DNA of 40,585 nucleotides from NCBI GenBank assembly GCA_947041165.1, contig CAMRCY010000020.1:1-40585 (forward strand), given 5' to 3'. Source of the DNA: an uncultured Deferribacteraceae bacterium. GTDB taxonomy: Bacteria; Chrysiogenota; Deferribacteres; Deferribacterales; Mucispirillaceae. Position numbers and translations under genes: made by a program. Within the stretch, counting starts at the first letter, position 1. Each line of letters starts with the position of its first letter. The notes beneath the pieces were generated by a model. The model saw only the letters and a program-made list of their open reading frames with translations. It was not told the DNA's origin and made no database searches. Shown piece after piece: positions 25,495 to 34,564 of the stretch.

Positions 25495-25505
25495 AAAAGA
25501 TAGTT

Positions 25506-26180
25506 ATGAGAAAAATTGAAGATGAATTAATCGTTGGTTATAAATGTTCAGCTTGCAAATCTGTAACAGATAACTATCACTCATTATGTGATGGCTGTTA
25601 CAGCAAGCTTTTAAAACTTGATACAACTTGTACAAAATGTAATTCCTCGCTCGCTTTAATTGATAATATTTGTATTGTGTGCAGGCAAAATAAAAAAAGC
25701 ATTAGACAGATATACTCAAACTATAGCTACACTTATCCTATAAAAGAGATTTTGATAAGTATAAAATTTCAATACGCTTTGCGTGTGAAAAAATTGCTAC
25801 CCTTACTGATAGATTTATCTAATATAAATATTGAAGAGTATGATGCGATCGTTCCTGTGCCTTCACATTTTTTTCGTAAATTTAGAAGAGTGTATCATCC
25901 AACCGATATAATCGCAAAACATATCGCAAATGAAAACAATATCAAACTTGATAACGCTCTAAAACGAACTAGGTATACTCCATATCAATTTAGATTAGAT
26001 AGAAATAAAAGATCTGGTAATATTCGTGATGCGTTTATCTATACATCAAAATCAACATACAACTCTGTACTGCTTATTGATGACATTATTACAACTGGAA
26101 GCACGATTGAAGAGTGTGCTACTACATTAAGATCTGCTGGCGTGAAAAAAGTTGATTGCTTCTCAATCTGTATAGTATAA
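25506..26180 (+). CDS. comF: ComF-family phosphoribosyltransferase-like protein
   Basis: ComF proteins act in late steps of natural transformation in several bacteria, probably at the inner membrane with the helicase machinery, and are also common in species not known to be competent. The 224 residues start with a zinc-ribbon-like Cys set (CSAC, CDGC, CTKC, CIVC between about 15 and 58). A PRTase domain follows with the PRPP loop VLLIDDIITTGSTIEE. IVPVPSHFFRKFRR and RNKRSGNIRDAF are typical ComF blocks. Upstream GATAG is a weak ribosome binding site, so coupling to gpmI, 48 nt before, is possible. No other competence gene is in the window. Confidence 0.9.
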   Translation: MRKIEDELIVGYKCSACKSVTDNYHSLCDGCYSKLLKLDTTCTKCNSSLALIDNICIVCRQNKKSIRQIYSNYSYTYPIKEILISIKFQYALRVKKLLPLLIDLSNINIEEYDAIVPVPSHFFRKFRRVYHPTDIIAKHIANENNIKLDNALKRTRYTPYQFRLDRNKRSGNIRDAFIYTSKSTYNSVLLIDDIITTGSTIEECATTLRSAGVKKVDCFSICIV

Positions 26181-26244
26181 TTTGTGCAGGTTTCTAATTG
26201 CATAGAAAACAACCGATTTCCAATTTCAAATATTTTAAATTATA

Positions 26245-26286
26245 ATAAAAAAACGGCGATAAATATTAAACATATCTACCACCGTT
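26245..26286 (-). terminator. Terminator of the ABC/LolA-like operon
   Basis: AACGGCG at 26252-26258 pairs with CACCGTT at 26280-26286 (one wobble). On the minus strand the stem is followed by a seven-T run. It lies more than 300 nt after the last stop codon of the operon, beyond the 70-bp repeats. The 16-mer TATTTTAAATTATAAT flanks it at 26231-26246 and 26305-26320. It could also end comF transcripts on the plus strand, though the T-run there is weaker. Confidence 0.75.
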
Positions 26287-26360
26287 ACTATAACTTTTTC
26301 AAGCTATTTTAAATTATAATTTTTATAAAACAGTCTATCTCAAACAACTTAAACTATCTT

Positions 26361-26585
26361 AATTTCAATTCAATACCATACCTGATTTTTACCCAATTAA
26401 TGGATCACATTTCACTCTAATACAAGTCTAAATTTCAACTCAAATACCATACCTGATTTTACCCAATTAATGGATTACATTTCACTCTAATACAAGGCTA
26501 AATTTCAACTCAAATACCATACCTGATTTTATCCAATTAATGGATTACACTTCACTCTAATACAAGGCTAAATTTCAACTCAAAT
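26361..26585. repeat. 70-bp tandem repeat, 3.2 copies
   Basis: Units at 26361-26430, 26431-26500 and 26501-26570, plus a partial unit at 26571-26585, are each exactly 70 bp and differ at only a few positions. Each contains AATTTCAA, ATACCATACCTGATTTT, CCAATTAATGGAT and CACTCTAATACAAG. Seventy is not a multiple of three and no frame stays open, so it is non-coding. It lies between the last stop of the minus-strand operon and its terminator, in the presumed 3' UTR. Confidence 0.95.
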
Positions 26586-26606
26586 GCTACCATAAATTAT
26601 ATTAAT

Positions 26607-27812
26607 CTATCCTCGTGAATTAATCGCATCAATCGGAACTATCTTGCTTAAAACTCGTGCAGGTACTAGCGAGATCAACGCAGGAATCATCACTGCAACT
26701 AGAAAACTTATTATACCTAATTTCAACGTTAAGGCTGGATACAGAACCGTTTCCATCGGAGCTGATTGTCCCTCTGATTGCATAGCTGTTAAATCTATAC
26801 CTACAATTGATAGATAATATAATAGCAACGCACCGATAAGAAATCCTAAACCACCTGCAAAAACTCCGAAAAATAAACCTTCATAGAATAACATCTTAGT
26901 TAACTCTAGGTTTGAATATCCTAAAACTTTCAACATTCCAACTTCAGTTATTCTCTCATAAATTGATGCAACTAACGAATTTACAACTATTAATGATCCT
27001 AAAAACATAACAAACACAACAATACCGTTTAACACTTTTAACTCAAAATCAATAAATGAATATAAAGGACCGATCTGTGTGATATAATCACTTACAACAT
27101 AATTAGGATATTTTGCTTGAAGCTCTTTTGTAACCTCTGGAATATCTTTCATGTTTTTTAGAACCACAAAAATCTCTGTCGCTGAATTCTCTGTTTTTAG
27201 AAGCTTGTTAGATGTTGCCAAATCTACAAAAACCGTATGCTTATCAAATAATGCCATCGCAAAATAAGTTGTACCAACAATCTCTGGCTTAACAGCATTC
27301 AACCCGCCATCAACCGTTGTTGAAACTAAAATAGGAGAATCACCTTGATAGATACCGATCTTATCTTGCAACTCTTTACTCATTAGTAGTCCTGTGTCTA
27401 ATAATTCACCATCAACAACTTTATCCTCTAACTCATAAAAATCATCTGAGAAATCAAACGATACAATACTCATCGGATATGTGTTCTCACCGTTACCGAT
27501 AAGTCCAAAAATTTTATAAGCAGGTACAACTTTCGCCACCCTATCATCTTTCAATATCTCTGCTTTCAGCTGATCCACATTCGGTATATTTTCATACACA
27601 GGAGTAAATCTCTCTTTCTCAGCAAAACCCTCTGTAACAATACGGATATGTCCCGTTTCATAATCTATAAAACCTTTTAAGAAAAGCCCGATCATTCCAT
27701 TAAAATATCCCATCATAAAAACAGTTGCAATAGCTGAAACTGCAATTACAATGAAAGTTAATATACTTCGTGTTTTATATCTAAAAATATTTTTTATCGC
27801 ATACTTAAACAT
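26607..27812 (-). CDS. FtsX/LolC-type ABC transporter permease, second
   Basis: This 401-residue membrane protein has the MacB/FtsX/LolCE layout. One membrane helix lies near residues 15-37, a periplasmic domain at about 40-265, and three helices after 270. The FtsX-like stretch around YERITEVGMLKVLGYS is the cytoplasmic coupling region that contacts the ATPase. A Pro-rich end (LVPARVLSKIVPIDAI) is typical. It is the last gene of the operon, 13 nt after its partner permease. The two permeases and the ATPase should form one type-VII ABC complex. With a LolA-like protein upstream, substrates may be lipoproteins or another amphipathic cargo moved to the outer membrane. Confidence 0.9.
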   Translation of the reverse strand: MFKYAIKNIFRYKTRSILTFIVIAVSAIATVFMMGYFNGMIGLFLKGFIDYETGHIRIVTEGFAEKERFTPVYENIPNVDQLKAEILKDDRVAKVVPAYKIFGLIGNGENTYPMSIVSFDFSDDFYELEDKVVDGELLDTGLLMSKELQDKIGIYQGDSPILVSTTVDGGLNAVKPEIVGTTYFAMALFDKHTVFVDLATSNKLLKTENSATEIFVVLKNMKDIPEVTKELQAKYPNYVVSDYITQIGPLYSFIDFELKVLNGIVVFVMFLGSLIVVNSLVASIYERITEVGMLKVLGYSNLELTKMLFYEGLFFGVFAGGLGFLIGALLLYYLSIVGIDLTAMQSEGQSAPMETVLYPALTLKLGIISFLVAVMIPALISLVPARVLSKIVPIDAINSRG

Positions 27813-27824
27813 TATTTTTTCCCT

Positions 27825-29057
27825 CTACGTATTGTTTCTTATACAATCAACAATCGACATACGCACACTTTTTCTAGCAGGAATATATGATACCAACATA
27901 GATGCAATAGGTACAATTATCATAGGCAGTAAAAAGTATTTTATATCCCATGCACTTCTTACAACTGGTGGAATATACAGACCGATATCTGTACCCTTGT
28001 CTGATGCTGAATCTAACGCTGTTGAATAATCTATACCTATAGTTGATAACGGAATGTTGCCGAGTATCGCTAATATCACACCGATCGACACACCGAAAAC
28101 ACCTATCCATAAACCTTCATATATAAATATCTTTACGATCTCGCTATCCATAAATCCTAACGCTCTAAGTGTACCTGTGTTTTTCTTCTTCTCCCAAACA
28201 CTAATCAAAATAGAGTTAGTTAATCCGAGAAAAGTTATAATACCGATGATCACATAAAATATATTCATAGCAGACATTCTTGCATCCATAGCACCTACTA
28301 AATCACTCGTTAAATCTTTCCATGTTAAAACTTCTTGATCTTTATATAATGTTTGTAGCTCTGCTGCAACTTCATCTAACTTAGACTCATCATCTAGCTT
28401 GATTGTGTAATGATATAAATAATCTAAATCAAACATCTCTTGAAGCTCGCCTAAATCAATAACCACCCCACCCTCTGAATACATCGGATTTGATGAATTA
28501 AGTAACCCACCTATCTCATACTCAGCTGATACAAACGCATCACCTTTCGTTCTAAATGTTAAGTTAACGTAATCACCAACTTCAACATCTAAATCATTAG
28601 CAAGTCCAGCACCTAGCCATGCAAGATCACCAAGCGGTTCATCAGATGTGTTGTTTACTAATAAAACTTTACTGTCCCGTGCTTCATCTATTCCTATTAA
28701 TGCGACTGGGATAGAATCGACATAGTTATCAACTTCTGCATAAATAACTAAACGTGGAGTGTACTCAATACCTTCAACCGTATCTAACAATATCTCACCG
28801 TTCTCTAAATTAGTCGATTGATCGATCCATAAATTATCCTCATTAAGAGGAATATCTGTATCGAAATTAGCTATACGTATTCTAATATCTGAATACTCTT
28901 CCTCTCTCAAAGAATCGATAGACATATTCACAAAACCATCTGCAAACGATGATAAAAGAATATATAAAACAATTCCTAACGATAGAACTGATATAGTCAT
29001 AAATGCTCGTCTTTTAGCACGAAGAACATTTTTTAATGCTATGCTTAATAATCTCAT
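27825..29057 (-). CDS. FtsX/LolC-type ABC transporter permease, first
   Basis: This 410-residue permease has the same topology as its neighbour: an N-terminal helix at about 16-38, a periplasmic domain, and three C-terminal helices. The coupling segment WEKKKNTGTLRALGFMDSEI precedes the second helix set. The end SYIPARKSVRMSIVDCIR is family-like. It starts immediately after the ATPase stop codon (TAG then ATG), so translation is coupled. It is a separate gene from the second permease with clear sequence divergence, suggesting a LolC/LolE-like heterodimer rather than two equal copies. The cargo is unknown. Confidence 0.9.
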   Translation of the reverse strand: MRLLSIALKNVLRAKRRAFMTISVLSLGIVLYILLSSFADGFVNMSIDSLREEEYSDIRIRIANFDTDIPLNEDNLWIDQSTNLENGEILLDTVEGIEYTPRLVIYAEVDNYVDSIPVALIGIDEARDSKVLLVNNTSDEPLGDLAWLGAGLANDLDVEVGDYVNLTFRTKGDAFVSAEYEIGGLLNSSNPMYSEGGVVIDLGELQEMFDLDYLYHYTIKLDDESKLDEVAAELQTLYKDQEVLTWKDLTSDLVGAMDARMSAMNIFYVIIGIITFLGLTNSILISVWEKKKNTGTLRALGFMDSEIVKIFIYEGLWIGVFGVSIGVILAILGNIPLSTIGIDYSTALDSASDKGTDIGLYIPPVVRSAWDIKYFLLPMIIVPIASMLVSYIPARKSVRMSIVDCIRNNT

Positions 29058-29726
29058 CTATGACCCCTCTATTATTTTTCCATCACTCAATGTATATATT
29101 TTATCTGTTATATCCATAACTCTTGAATCATGTGTTGAAAATAAAATTGTAATCTTTTCATCGTTATTCAACTTTAATAAAAGATCTAAAATTTGTTTAC
29201 CAGTTTTACTATCTAAGTTTGCTGTTGGCTCATCTGCTAAAAGTAATTTAGGAGTTTTAACTAACGCTCTTGCAACCGATACCCTCTGTTGTTGTCCACC
29301 TGATAACTGGTTTGGATAGTTTTTAGATTTATCAAATAACCCAACTTTATCAAGCATAGACATCACTTTATCATGCTTATCTTTGCCTTCACTTTCAAAC
29401 AATGCTAATGCTACATTTTCATACGCAGTTAGGACTGGTATTAGATTGTAACTTTGAAAAATAAAGCCTAAATTTTTTCTTCTAAAAATAGATAACGCTT
29501 TACTGTTTTTATCACTTAGCGATTCATCATCAATAATAACTTCACCAGATGTTGCCGTATCGATCGCACCTATAATATTTAAAAGGGTTGTTTTACCAGA
29601 TCCTGATGCACCAACTAATGCACACACTGTTCCTTTTTCAATACCGATAGATACACCTGCTAACGCCTCAAATGGTGTTAATCCATTATCATATATCTTT
29701 TTTATTTCACTTGTTTTTACGTACAT
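29058..29726 (-). CDS. ABC transporter ATPase, LolD/MacB type
   Basis: This is the 222-residue energy-coupling subunit for the two adjacent permeases. The Walker A loop is GASGSGKTT (about 39-47), the signature is LSGGQQQRVSVARAL, Walker B is LLLADEPTANLD, and the switch His lies in LFSTHDSRVM. Length and the SGGQQQRV form match the LolD/FtsE/MacB group that drives mechanotransmission rather than transmembrane transport. TAGGAG precedes ATG. The gene lies between the outer-membrane barrel gene and the first permease. Confidence 0.95.
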   Translation of the reverse strand: MYVKTSEIKKIYDNGLTPFEALAGVSIGIEKGTVCALVGASGSGKTTLLNIIGAIDTATSGEVIIDDESLSDKNSKALSIFRRKNLGFIFQSYNLIPVLTAYENVALALFESEGKDKHDKVMSMLDKVGLFDKSKNYPNQLSGGQQQRVSVARALVKTPKLLLADEPTANLDSKTGKQILDLLLKLNNDEKITILFSTHDSRVMDITDKIYTLSDGKIIEGS

Positions 29727-29743
29727 TAATTTTTTCTCCTAAA

Positions 29744-30865
29744 TTAAAAACTAGCCTCTAACTTCACAAATAACGAGAAATTATATCCACCTTTATTAGT
29801 TGGTGCAAACTCTGAACCTTTTGATCCAAAATAACTGCCCATAGATATATCTAACATTAAATTGTTTGCAACTTGAAAAATACCTCTAGGTAATGCCGAT
29901 CCACTACCATCAAAAACGTTAACTATCACGTCAAGTCCTACTTGAATAAACTGATCTATTGTGAACATAAAAGAGGTGTATGAGTATCCACCACCTCTAA
30001 AATAATAATCACCTAACGTTGTTGTTAATAACTCTTTCTTATCTCTTGCACCATCTGAATTAAAATAGAATGTTTGCTTCACAACGAGCGTGCGACTGCC
30101 GATTAAAAAGCTGTAATCAACACCTAGCGACGCTTCATGATAATCATTATATAAACTGCTTCCACTAGCTGTTAAAATATCATTTGCATGATAAGCATAC
30201 GATCCTAAAAGTGCGACAACTACATCTGCTTTAAAAAATCCACCTACTACGTTTTGATTGTCACCTTTATATTGATAAACAAGTCCTGCTTCAAAACTAT
30301 CCATACCAAAAATATATTCAACGCCACCTAGCACATCTTCCCACTTATCATCGCCACCTAAGAACATGCCTATCTTGCCGTATGATCCAATTCCTAAATC
30401 CCACGATATAAGGTTAACTCCAGGTTTGGTTTCGGTTGGATCAAGTAATGAAAAGTTTTTATACCACTCTAGAACATTAAATAATTCTGGTTGTCCAAAT
30501 GTTAGATATGTTTTACCTATTGTAAATGTGCCAACATTACTCTTTATCTTCATATATAATCTTGGTATATCTAAAATAATATCAGTGTCTTGAGCGATCG
30601 GAATATTTGCAGTTGGATCGTTTCCGCTTCCACCTAAATTATTTTTTCCATACATTAAACCTAAACGAATATCTGAATAAATTCTCCAGTTTTTCTCTTT
30701 ATAGTTTAGATCAAATTTAAGCCTCGAAAAGTTTTGAAACTCAAACGGACTACCACCCGCCATCATGGTAGATCTATTTTCAAGCGCTCCACCTAATGAA
30801 AGTTTTGCATAAGATAGCGATGTTGAAAATAATATAATTAATATGACATACAGATATTTATACAT
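29744..30865 (-). CDS. Predicted outer-membrane beta-barrel protein
   Basis: I do not recognise a named family for this 373-residue protein. A signal peptide is clear: a basic start, a hydrophobic core and a SYA cleavage site around residues 18-20. The rest alternates short amphipathic strands with Gly/Asn/Asp turns (for example NWRIYSDIRLGLMYG, GTFTIGKTYLTFGQP). The chain ends in FVKLEASF, with the C-terminal Phe expected for BamA-assembled barrels. It lies between the LolA-like gene and the ABC ATPase, with overlapping or very tight joins. It is therefore likely part of the same envelope-export pathway, perhaps as the outer-membrane acceptor or channel. Confidence 0.75.
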   Translation of the reverse strand: MYKYLYVILIILFSTSLSYAKLSLGGALENRSTMMAGGSPFEFQNFSRLKFDLNYKEKNWRIYSDIRLGLMYGKNNLGGSGNDPTANIPIAQDTDIILDIPRLYMKIKSNVGTFTIGKTYLTFGQPELFNVLEWYKNFSLLDPTETKPGVNLISWDLGIGSYGKIGMFLGGDDKWEDVLGGVEYIFGMDSFEAGLVYQYKGDNQNVVGGFFKADVVVALLGSYAYHANDILTASGSSLYNDYHEASLGVDYSFLIGSRTLVVKQTFYFNSDGARDKKELLTTTLGDYYFRGGGYSYTSFMFTIDQFIQVGLDVIVNVFDGSGSALPRGIFQVANNLMLDISMGSYFGSKGSEFAPTNKGGYNFSLFVKLEASF

Positions 30866-30866
30866 A

Positions 30867-31628
30867 CTAATCCTCTAGATATGATCTAGTGAACATCTTT
30901 TGATCTAAAACAATATCTGGTTTTAATTTTGTATACGTAACCCTTGTTAATGAGTTTTTCTTTCTAAGATCGCTTGCTTCAAAAATCATCGGCATAGTTA
31001 GTTTTCCTACTTTCTGATAATCTTTTAACTTAAACTCTTTGATCGCCCGATAACCCTTTCTGCCTTTTGCATAGAGTGTCACTTTATAAATTTGAAAGTT
31101 GTCCATATCTACATATAAATCTTGTTTCGCATAACTAGTTACTGCATCATTGATCGCTAAAATAGTTAATTTGTAAACTTGCTTTCCATCAAGCTCAACA
31201 GTTTCAAGCGACTGTGAAGTGTACTCTTTATTGTAAGCACCTTGATTTAATATATCATCATACGATATGTCACTGCCCATAACTCCATCTCTTAATAAGT
31301 GTCCTGATATCTTAATCGTATCTTGAGCATCAGGTAGATATATCCATAGATCATCATTGATCTTTAAATATCTTGTTCCTTGATCTTGAGGATTTGTAAA
31401 CTCCATAAATGATTTACTATCTTCATCATCAAGATATCCATAATATCCTTTACTAAGTTGGCGTGATCCAGAAACTATCTCCATCACAGCTTCAAAATAT
31501 AGAGAATCATAATCACGTTGAACTAAATCAACTTTATCAAGCAATTCCTCAGCAGTTACTGCGTAAAGACTTATCGGTACAAAAAAAACAGAGAACAAAA
31601 ACAGTAATAAAAACCTTATTTTTATCAT
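30867..31628 (-). CDS. LolA-like outer-membrane lipoprotein-sorting protein
   Basis: This 253-residue secreted protein starts with a signal peptide (hydrophobic 5-22, likely cut after LYA). It then matches the LolA-like fold of the outer membrane lipoprotein-sorting group. Family signs are MEFTNPQDQGTRYLKI, LWIYLPDAQDTIKIS, RDGVMGSDISYDDIL and the late KVGKLTMPM. Such proteins carry lipidated or amphipathic molecules across the periplasm in a half-open barrel. Being first in an operon with an ABC ATPase, two FtsX-type permeases and a barrel, it probably shuttles cargo between them. It is not a plain LolA orthologue. A strong promoter lies at 31657-31685. Confidence 0.85.
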   Translation of the reverse strand: MIKIRFLLLFLFSVFFVPISLYAVTAEELLDKVDLVQRDYDSLYFEAVMEIVSGSRQLSKGYYGYLDDEDSKSFMEFTNPQDQGTRYLKINDDLWIYLPDAQDTIKISGHLLRDGVMGSDISYDDILNQGAYNKEYTSQSLETVELDGKQVYKLTILAINDAVTSYAKQDLYVDMDNFQIYKVTLYAKGRKGYRAIKEFKLKDYQKVGKLTMPMIFEASDLRKKNSLTRVTYTKLKPDIVLDQKMFTRSYLED

Positions 31629-31656
31629 ATATATAACCTTATAAAATATTTTATTT

Positions 31657-31685
31657 ATTACATCATAGTTGCATTACTCTGTCAA
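31657..31685 (-). promoter_or_regulatory. Promoter of the LolA-like/ABC operon
   Basis: On the minus strand TTGACA (31685-31680) and TGTAAT (31662-31657) have 17-nt spacing. It is divergent from the ankyrin-gene promoter only 18 nt away, so a regulator binding between them could control both. Confidence 0.65.
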
Positions 31686-31703
31686 TTCTAATATCATGTT
31701 CTA

Positions 31704-31731
31704 TTGACAATATATTTTAATCTATTATATA
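31704..31731 (+). promoter_or_regulatory. Promoter of the ankyrin lipoprotein gene
   Basis: TTGACA at 31704-31709 and TATATA at 31726-31731 are 16 nt apart, 22 nt upstream of the start codon and right before a strong AAGGAG. Confidence 0.65.
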
Positions 31732-31753
31732 TAGATTTTTAAGGAGTTCATTC

Positions 31754-32842
31754 ATGAAGTATACAGTTGCTACCCTCGTAATCGCACTTACAATATTCAC
31801 AGGTTGTATTAATCGCAACAAGAAAGAAGTTATCGATAATACAACAGTTAATCTCTATAATGAGTACGGATCAACGAAGCTAATGGAAGCTGTATTTTTT
31901 AATGATAATGAAACAGTACAGAAAATAATATCAACTACAAACAAGCTAGATCAACGAGATAAAATATACGGCAAAACAGCACTCATGATAGCTGTTGAAA
32001 GAGGTAACTTAGATATAATAAAAACCCTTATACAAAATCAAGCAGATCTTAATATTATAGATAATGAAGGCAATACTGCACTTCTTTTTTCATCTACCAA
32101 AGGAGATGCTAAACTTGTAAAATATCTTGTAGATAACGGTGCTAAAATAGATGCTATAAATTTAGAAAGAGAGAACGCACTCATGCTCTCAGCAATGGAT
32201 AATAGTAGCATTGAGATAACTAAATATTTAGTGAGCAAAAAACTTTTAGATGTAAACGCTACTACAAAAGATAGACGAACAGCATTAATGCTCGCATCAT
32301 CAGCAGGCAATTTGGAAGCCGTTAAACTGCTTATAAATAACGGTGCTAAAATTAACGCAACAGATATATATGAAAGCAGTGCATTGATGGATGCTGTTTC
32401 AAGAGGATATCTTGATATCGTAAAATATCTTATTAATAATAAAGCTAACGTTCATCAATTAAATGAGTTCAAATCTAACGCACTTATGATCGCTTCAGGT
32501 AAGAATAGATTTGACATAGTTAAACTGTTGGTTGATAGAAAAATTGATATTAATCATAAAGATAAATATGGCAGAACAGCACTCCTCACAATCGCTAGAT
32601 GGAAAGATCCAAAAACGGTTCAGTATCTAATAGATAATGGTGCTAAACTTGATTTTAAAGATGAGAACGGTGAGACAGCACTGATCGCTGCTACAAACGG
32701 ATCTAATTTTGAGATCATAAAAATATTAGTAGATTCTGGAGCTGATCTAAGCATAAAAGATTTAGCTGGTAAAACTGCAATAGATATATCAACCGAATTA
32801 GAAAATAAAGATATCTATAAATACTTAAAAGAAAAACAGTAG
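31754..32842 (+). CDS. Ankyrin-repeat lipoprotein
   Basis: This 362-residue protein has a lipoprotein signal peptide with the lipobox FTGC, the modified Cys being residue 18, so it should sit on a membrane facing the periplasm. From about residue 40 to the end it is made of roughly nine ankyrin repeats, each near 33 residues. They carry the (G/N)-x-TALM and LV(K/D)-x-GA signatures; examples are GKTALMIAVERGNLDIIKTL and YGRTALLTIARW. Ankyrin arrays bind other proteins; the partner is unknown. TTAAGGAGTTCATTC gives a strong ribosome binding site. It is divergent from the LolA-like operon, which is its only visible functional hint. The 3' side carries a 35-bp repeat. Confidence 0.9.
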   Translation: MKYTVATLVIALTIFTGCINRNKKEVIDNTTVNLYNEYGSTKLMEAVFFNDNETVQKIISTTNKLDQRDKIYGKTALMIAVERGNLDIIKTLIQNQADLNIIDNEGNTALLFSSTKGDAKLVKYLVDNGAKIDAINLERENALMLSAMDNSSIEITKYLVSKKLLDVNATTKDRRTALMLASSAGNLEAVKLLINNGAKINATDIYESSALMDAVSRGYLDIVKYLINNKANVHQLNEFKSNALMIASGKNRFDIVKLLVDRKIDINHKDKYGRTALLTIARWKDPKTVQYLIDNGAKLDFKDENGETALIAATNGSNFEIIKILVDSGADLSIKDLAGKTAIDISTELENKDIYKYLKEKQ

Positions 32843-32869
32843 TTTATATAGTGGGGATAATTGAGAAAC

Positions 32870-32970
32870 GTAATTGAAAGATTTTAGTTATAAACTTTTG
32901 GTAATCATTCAAAGATTATAGTTATTAAACTATTGGTAATCGCACAAAGATTATAACGATTGAACTATCG
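32870..32970. repeat. 31-35-bp repeat, three units, after the ankyrin gene
   Basis: Units at 32870-32900, 32901-32935 and 32936-32970 share GTAAT, then AAAGATTATA or a close form, then a (T/A)AAACT(A/T)TTG-like end. The last two are both 35 bp. Identity is moderate. They start 28 bp past the ankyrin stop codon and are not coding. Confidence 0.6.
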
Positions 32971-33087
32971 AGAGTGTAAAATATTTGGAGCATCAACTGT
33001 GGTAATTAATATATAGTGATAAGATTTAAGAATTAAATATTGTAATTATAGTATATGCTGATCGGATAAAATTGTGCTTACTGAAAA

Positions 33088-33125
33088 GTTATAGCTGTAC
33101 AATAGGCAACATCAATAAGCTATAA
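33088..33125 (-). terminator. Terminator of the TPR gene at 33126
   Basis: TTATAGCT at 33089-33096 and AGCTATAA at 33118-33125 form an 8-bp stem starting immediately after the stop codon. On the minus strand CTTTTC follows. The T-run is short, so moderate. Confidence 0.45.
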
Positions 33126-34232
33126 TTACCCACCTATCATTGCCAATAACTCCTCTCTAGAGTCTGCAACTGTTTCATTGTATGGATCTATCGACATAGC
33201 AATATCGTAACATTCCAACGCTTCTTTATACTCTTCTAAAGCAATCAAAACCTCTGCCTTGCTCACATACACAATAAAGATATTGCTATCTAAACCTATA
33301 ATCATATTGAGTGATTCTAACGACTCTTCATAATGATTTAATAGGTATTGCACCATCGATTTTAGATAGTAACAACTTATCTGTTTCGGATCAATTTCAA
33401 TCGCTTTATCAAGACATGCAAGTGACTCAACATTTCTATTTAATAAAACTTGCGACTTACCTTTTTCAAAATAAAAATCACTCACACCAGGAACTATTTC
33501 AATTGCTTTTGTATAACTATCAATCGCTTCTTCATATCTTGCTAGATGAAATAAACATCTACCCTTATTATAACAGTGATACCCGATCATACTATCAAGC
33601 TCAATTGCACGCTCGTAATATAAAAGTGCTTCATCAAACTTGCTACTATTATAATATACAAATGCAAGATTGATACAAGCTAACAAGTTATCAGGTTCAA
33701 TAACAATTACATTTTCAAGAGATATTAATGCATCATCATATTGATGTAGAGAGATGAAAACATCTGCAATCTCTAGATATATTCTAACTTTATTAGAAGC
33801 ATGTTTTAACGAGTTATGAAGCTCCACAAGCCCTTCATCACACTGATTATTATCACATAAATCTTTGCCGATAAGATAATAGCATGCCGATAACAACTCA
33901 TTTACTCTTTGGTTTTTTGGATTAATTTTAAGTGCTTTTAAAAATAAATCTTTTGCAATAACAAACTCTTCATTAAGCAGATTGTTGTGTCCTAATCTTG
34001 AATACCATAGATCATCATATTCGCCGTCTTCTTTCACAGATAAAAGAAGTGAAATAGATCTATCAAAATCACCGAGATTACTATAAGCTCGTGCAAGCAA
34101 TGAGGTTAGCTCATAATTAAGATCACTCTTATTTAATTGACCGATTAAATCAATAATTTTTTGGTGCTCATCAATATCATGATACTTCTGTATTTGAGTT
34201 AAAATTTTTTCTTCCATTTTAGACAACCACAT
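33126..34232 (-). CDS. Tetratricopeptide-repeat protein
   Basis: This 368-residue protein is composed of consecutive 34-residue TPR motifs from about residue 40 to the C-terminus. Repeats such as AFVYYNSSKFDEALLYYERA and AEVLIALEEYKEALECYDIA have the expected small/large pattern, and a final Pro-x-NE-type break precedes the end. About nine repeats are visible. There is no signal peptide or membrane segment, so it is probably a cytoplasmic scaffold. The start is uncertain: neither the first ATG nor the one at codon 6 (34217) has a clear ribosome binding site. No named function can be given. It is convergent with the ankyrin gene. Confidence 0.88.
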   Translation of the reverse strand: MWLSKMEEKILTQIQKYHDIDEHQKIIDLIGQLNKSDLNYELTSLLARAYSNLGDFDRSISLLLSVKEDGEYDDLWYSRLGHNNLLNEEFVIAKDLFLKALKINPKNQRVNELLSACYYLIGKDLCDNNQCDEGLVELHNSLKHASNKVRIYLEIADVFISLHQYDDALISLENVIVIEPDNLLACINLAFVYYNSSKFDEALLYYERAIELDSMIGYHCYNKGRCLFHLARYEEAIDSYTKAIEIVPGVSDFYFEKGKSQVLLNRNVESLACLDKAIEIDPKQISCYYLKSMVQYLLNHYEESLESLNMIIGLDSNIFIVYVSKAEVLIALEEYKEALECYDIAMSIDPYNETVADSREELLAMIGG

Positions 34233-34564
34233 AATTTGTTTATGATATGCATTTTAAGTACAGGTCTTAAATATTAGTTATAGATTATTGCTAATTTCAT
34301 ACTCTCTCTTAACAAGGCTATAACTATAATTGCAATATGGATTAAATAGATAGATTGGATAACAAAAAATAATTTAACAACATAATAAATACTGTTTAAA
34401 AATTAAAATAATCAACACATAATATCTAATCTTCAACCCAGCAAAAACAGAAAAAGACAACTATTAAATACAAATATAAAAGAACTCTACAACTCTAAAA
34501 CTGCAATAAATCACTTCTACAAGTACTTTAACACTTACAATAAGTATCGTCAATAAGTTTATTA

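Noticed and set aside
26181-26360. RNA gene after comF
   Set aside because: The structure seen is one hairpin with a T-run on the opposite strand, fully explained as a terminator.
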